A DNA stretch of 47,784 bases from Phenylobacterium sp. (GTDB taxonomy: Bacteria > Pseudomonadota > Alphaproteobacteria > Caulobacterales > Caulobacteraceae): positions 1-47,784 of the forward strand of contig NZ_JAUXVZ010000024.1 of the NCBI RefSeq assembly GCF_030680185.1. The letters run 5' to 3'. Within the stretch, counting starts at the first letter, position 1; every line of letters begins with the position of its first letter. Positions 47,491 through 47,784 of the stretch are shown here, one piece after another. Made by a program: the position numbers and the translations under genes. The notes below the pieces were generated by a model that did not search any database, was not told the origin of the DNA, and saw nothing but the letters and a program-made list of their open reading frames with translations.

Positions 47491-47784
<294 letters not shown>

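Overview
The window is GC-rich DNA with gene content typical of an alphaproteobacterium, probably of the Caulobacterales (inferred from codon bias and gene families; no ribosomal or housekeeping marker is present). It reads as an accessory region of a plasmid or genomic island: an edge toxin-antitoxin gene, an atypical tRNA-like gene, two DNA-modification and defence loci, then about 39 kb of heavy-metal resistance genes. I saw no transposase, integrase or CRISPR array.

Layout. 1-1.8 kb: the N-terminal part of an AbiEi-type antitoxin, a tRNA-like gene with an internal insertion, a winged-helix protein, and a 567-base gene-free stretch rich in hairpins. 1.75-4.03 kb (minus): a compact restriction-modification operon with a small leading protein, a C5-cytosine methyltransferase, an Eco29kI-like GIY-YIG nuclease and a small trailing ORF. 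4.26-8.08 kb (plus): a small ribbon-helix-helix-like protein, a 956-residue N6-adenine methyltransferase and a PD-(D/E)xK-like protein, which look like a second defence cassette.

8.3-26.1 kb: a Zn/Cd/Pb-type regulon. A CadR/PbrR-like MerR regulator (25541-26068) sits beside two MerR-type promoter dyads. Four near-identical dyads lie up to 17 kb away, in front of a decayed acyl-CoA-ligase-like gene plus MAPEG gene, an HMA-CDF exporter plus TPR-methyltransferase, a cytochrome c/FTR1 permease (PbrT-like), and an lspA (PbrC-like) - CYP152 P450 - AraC - methyltransferase - DUF3703 unit. One of the two local dyads drives czcI-like/czcCBA/DUF190. The mix of metal pumps with lipid-type enzymes under one promoter type is the most interesting system here.

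26.4-28.0 kb: a truncated drug/metabolite-transporter gene, then a dmeF-dmeR Co/Ni exporter and its RcnR-type regulator.

28.2-47.8 kb: a copper block: copC-copD, two small Cys/Met-rich secreted proteins, cusCBAF, copZ-DUF411, a membrane DUF305 protein, copAB, a cnrYXH-like ECF sigma module, an acyltransferase, a secreted DUF305 protein, a Csp-type four-helix copper store, a YHS/HMBD copper ATPase and the start of a two-HMA copper ATPase. Four promoters carry a CueR/HmrR-type dyad, but no CueR gene lies inside the window.
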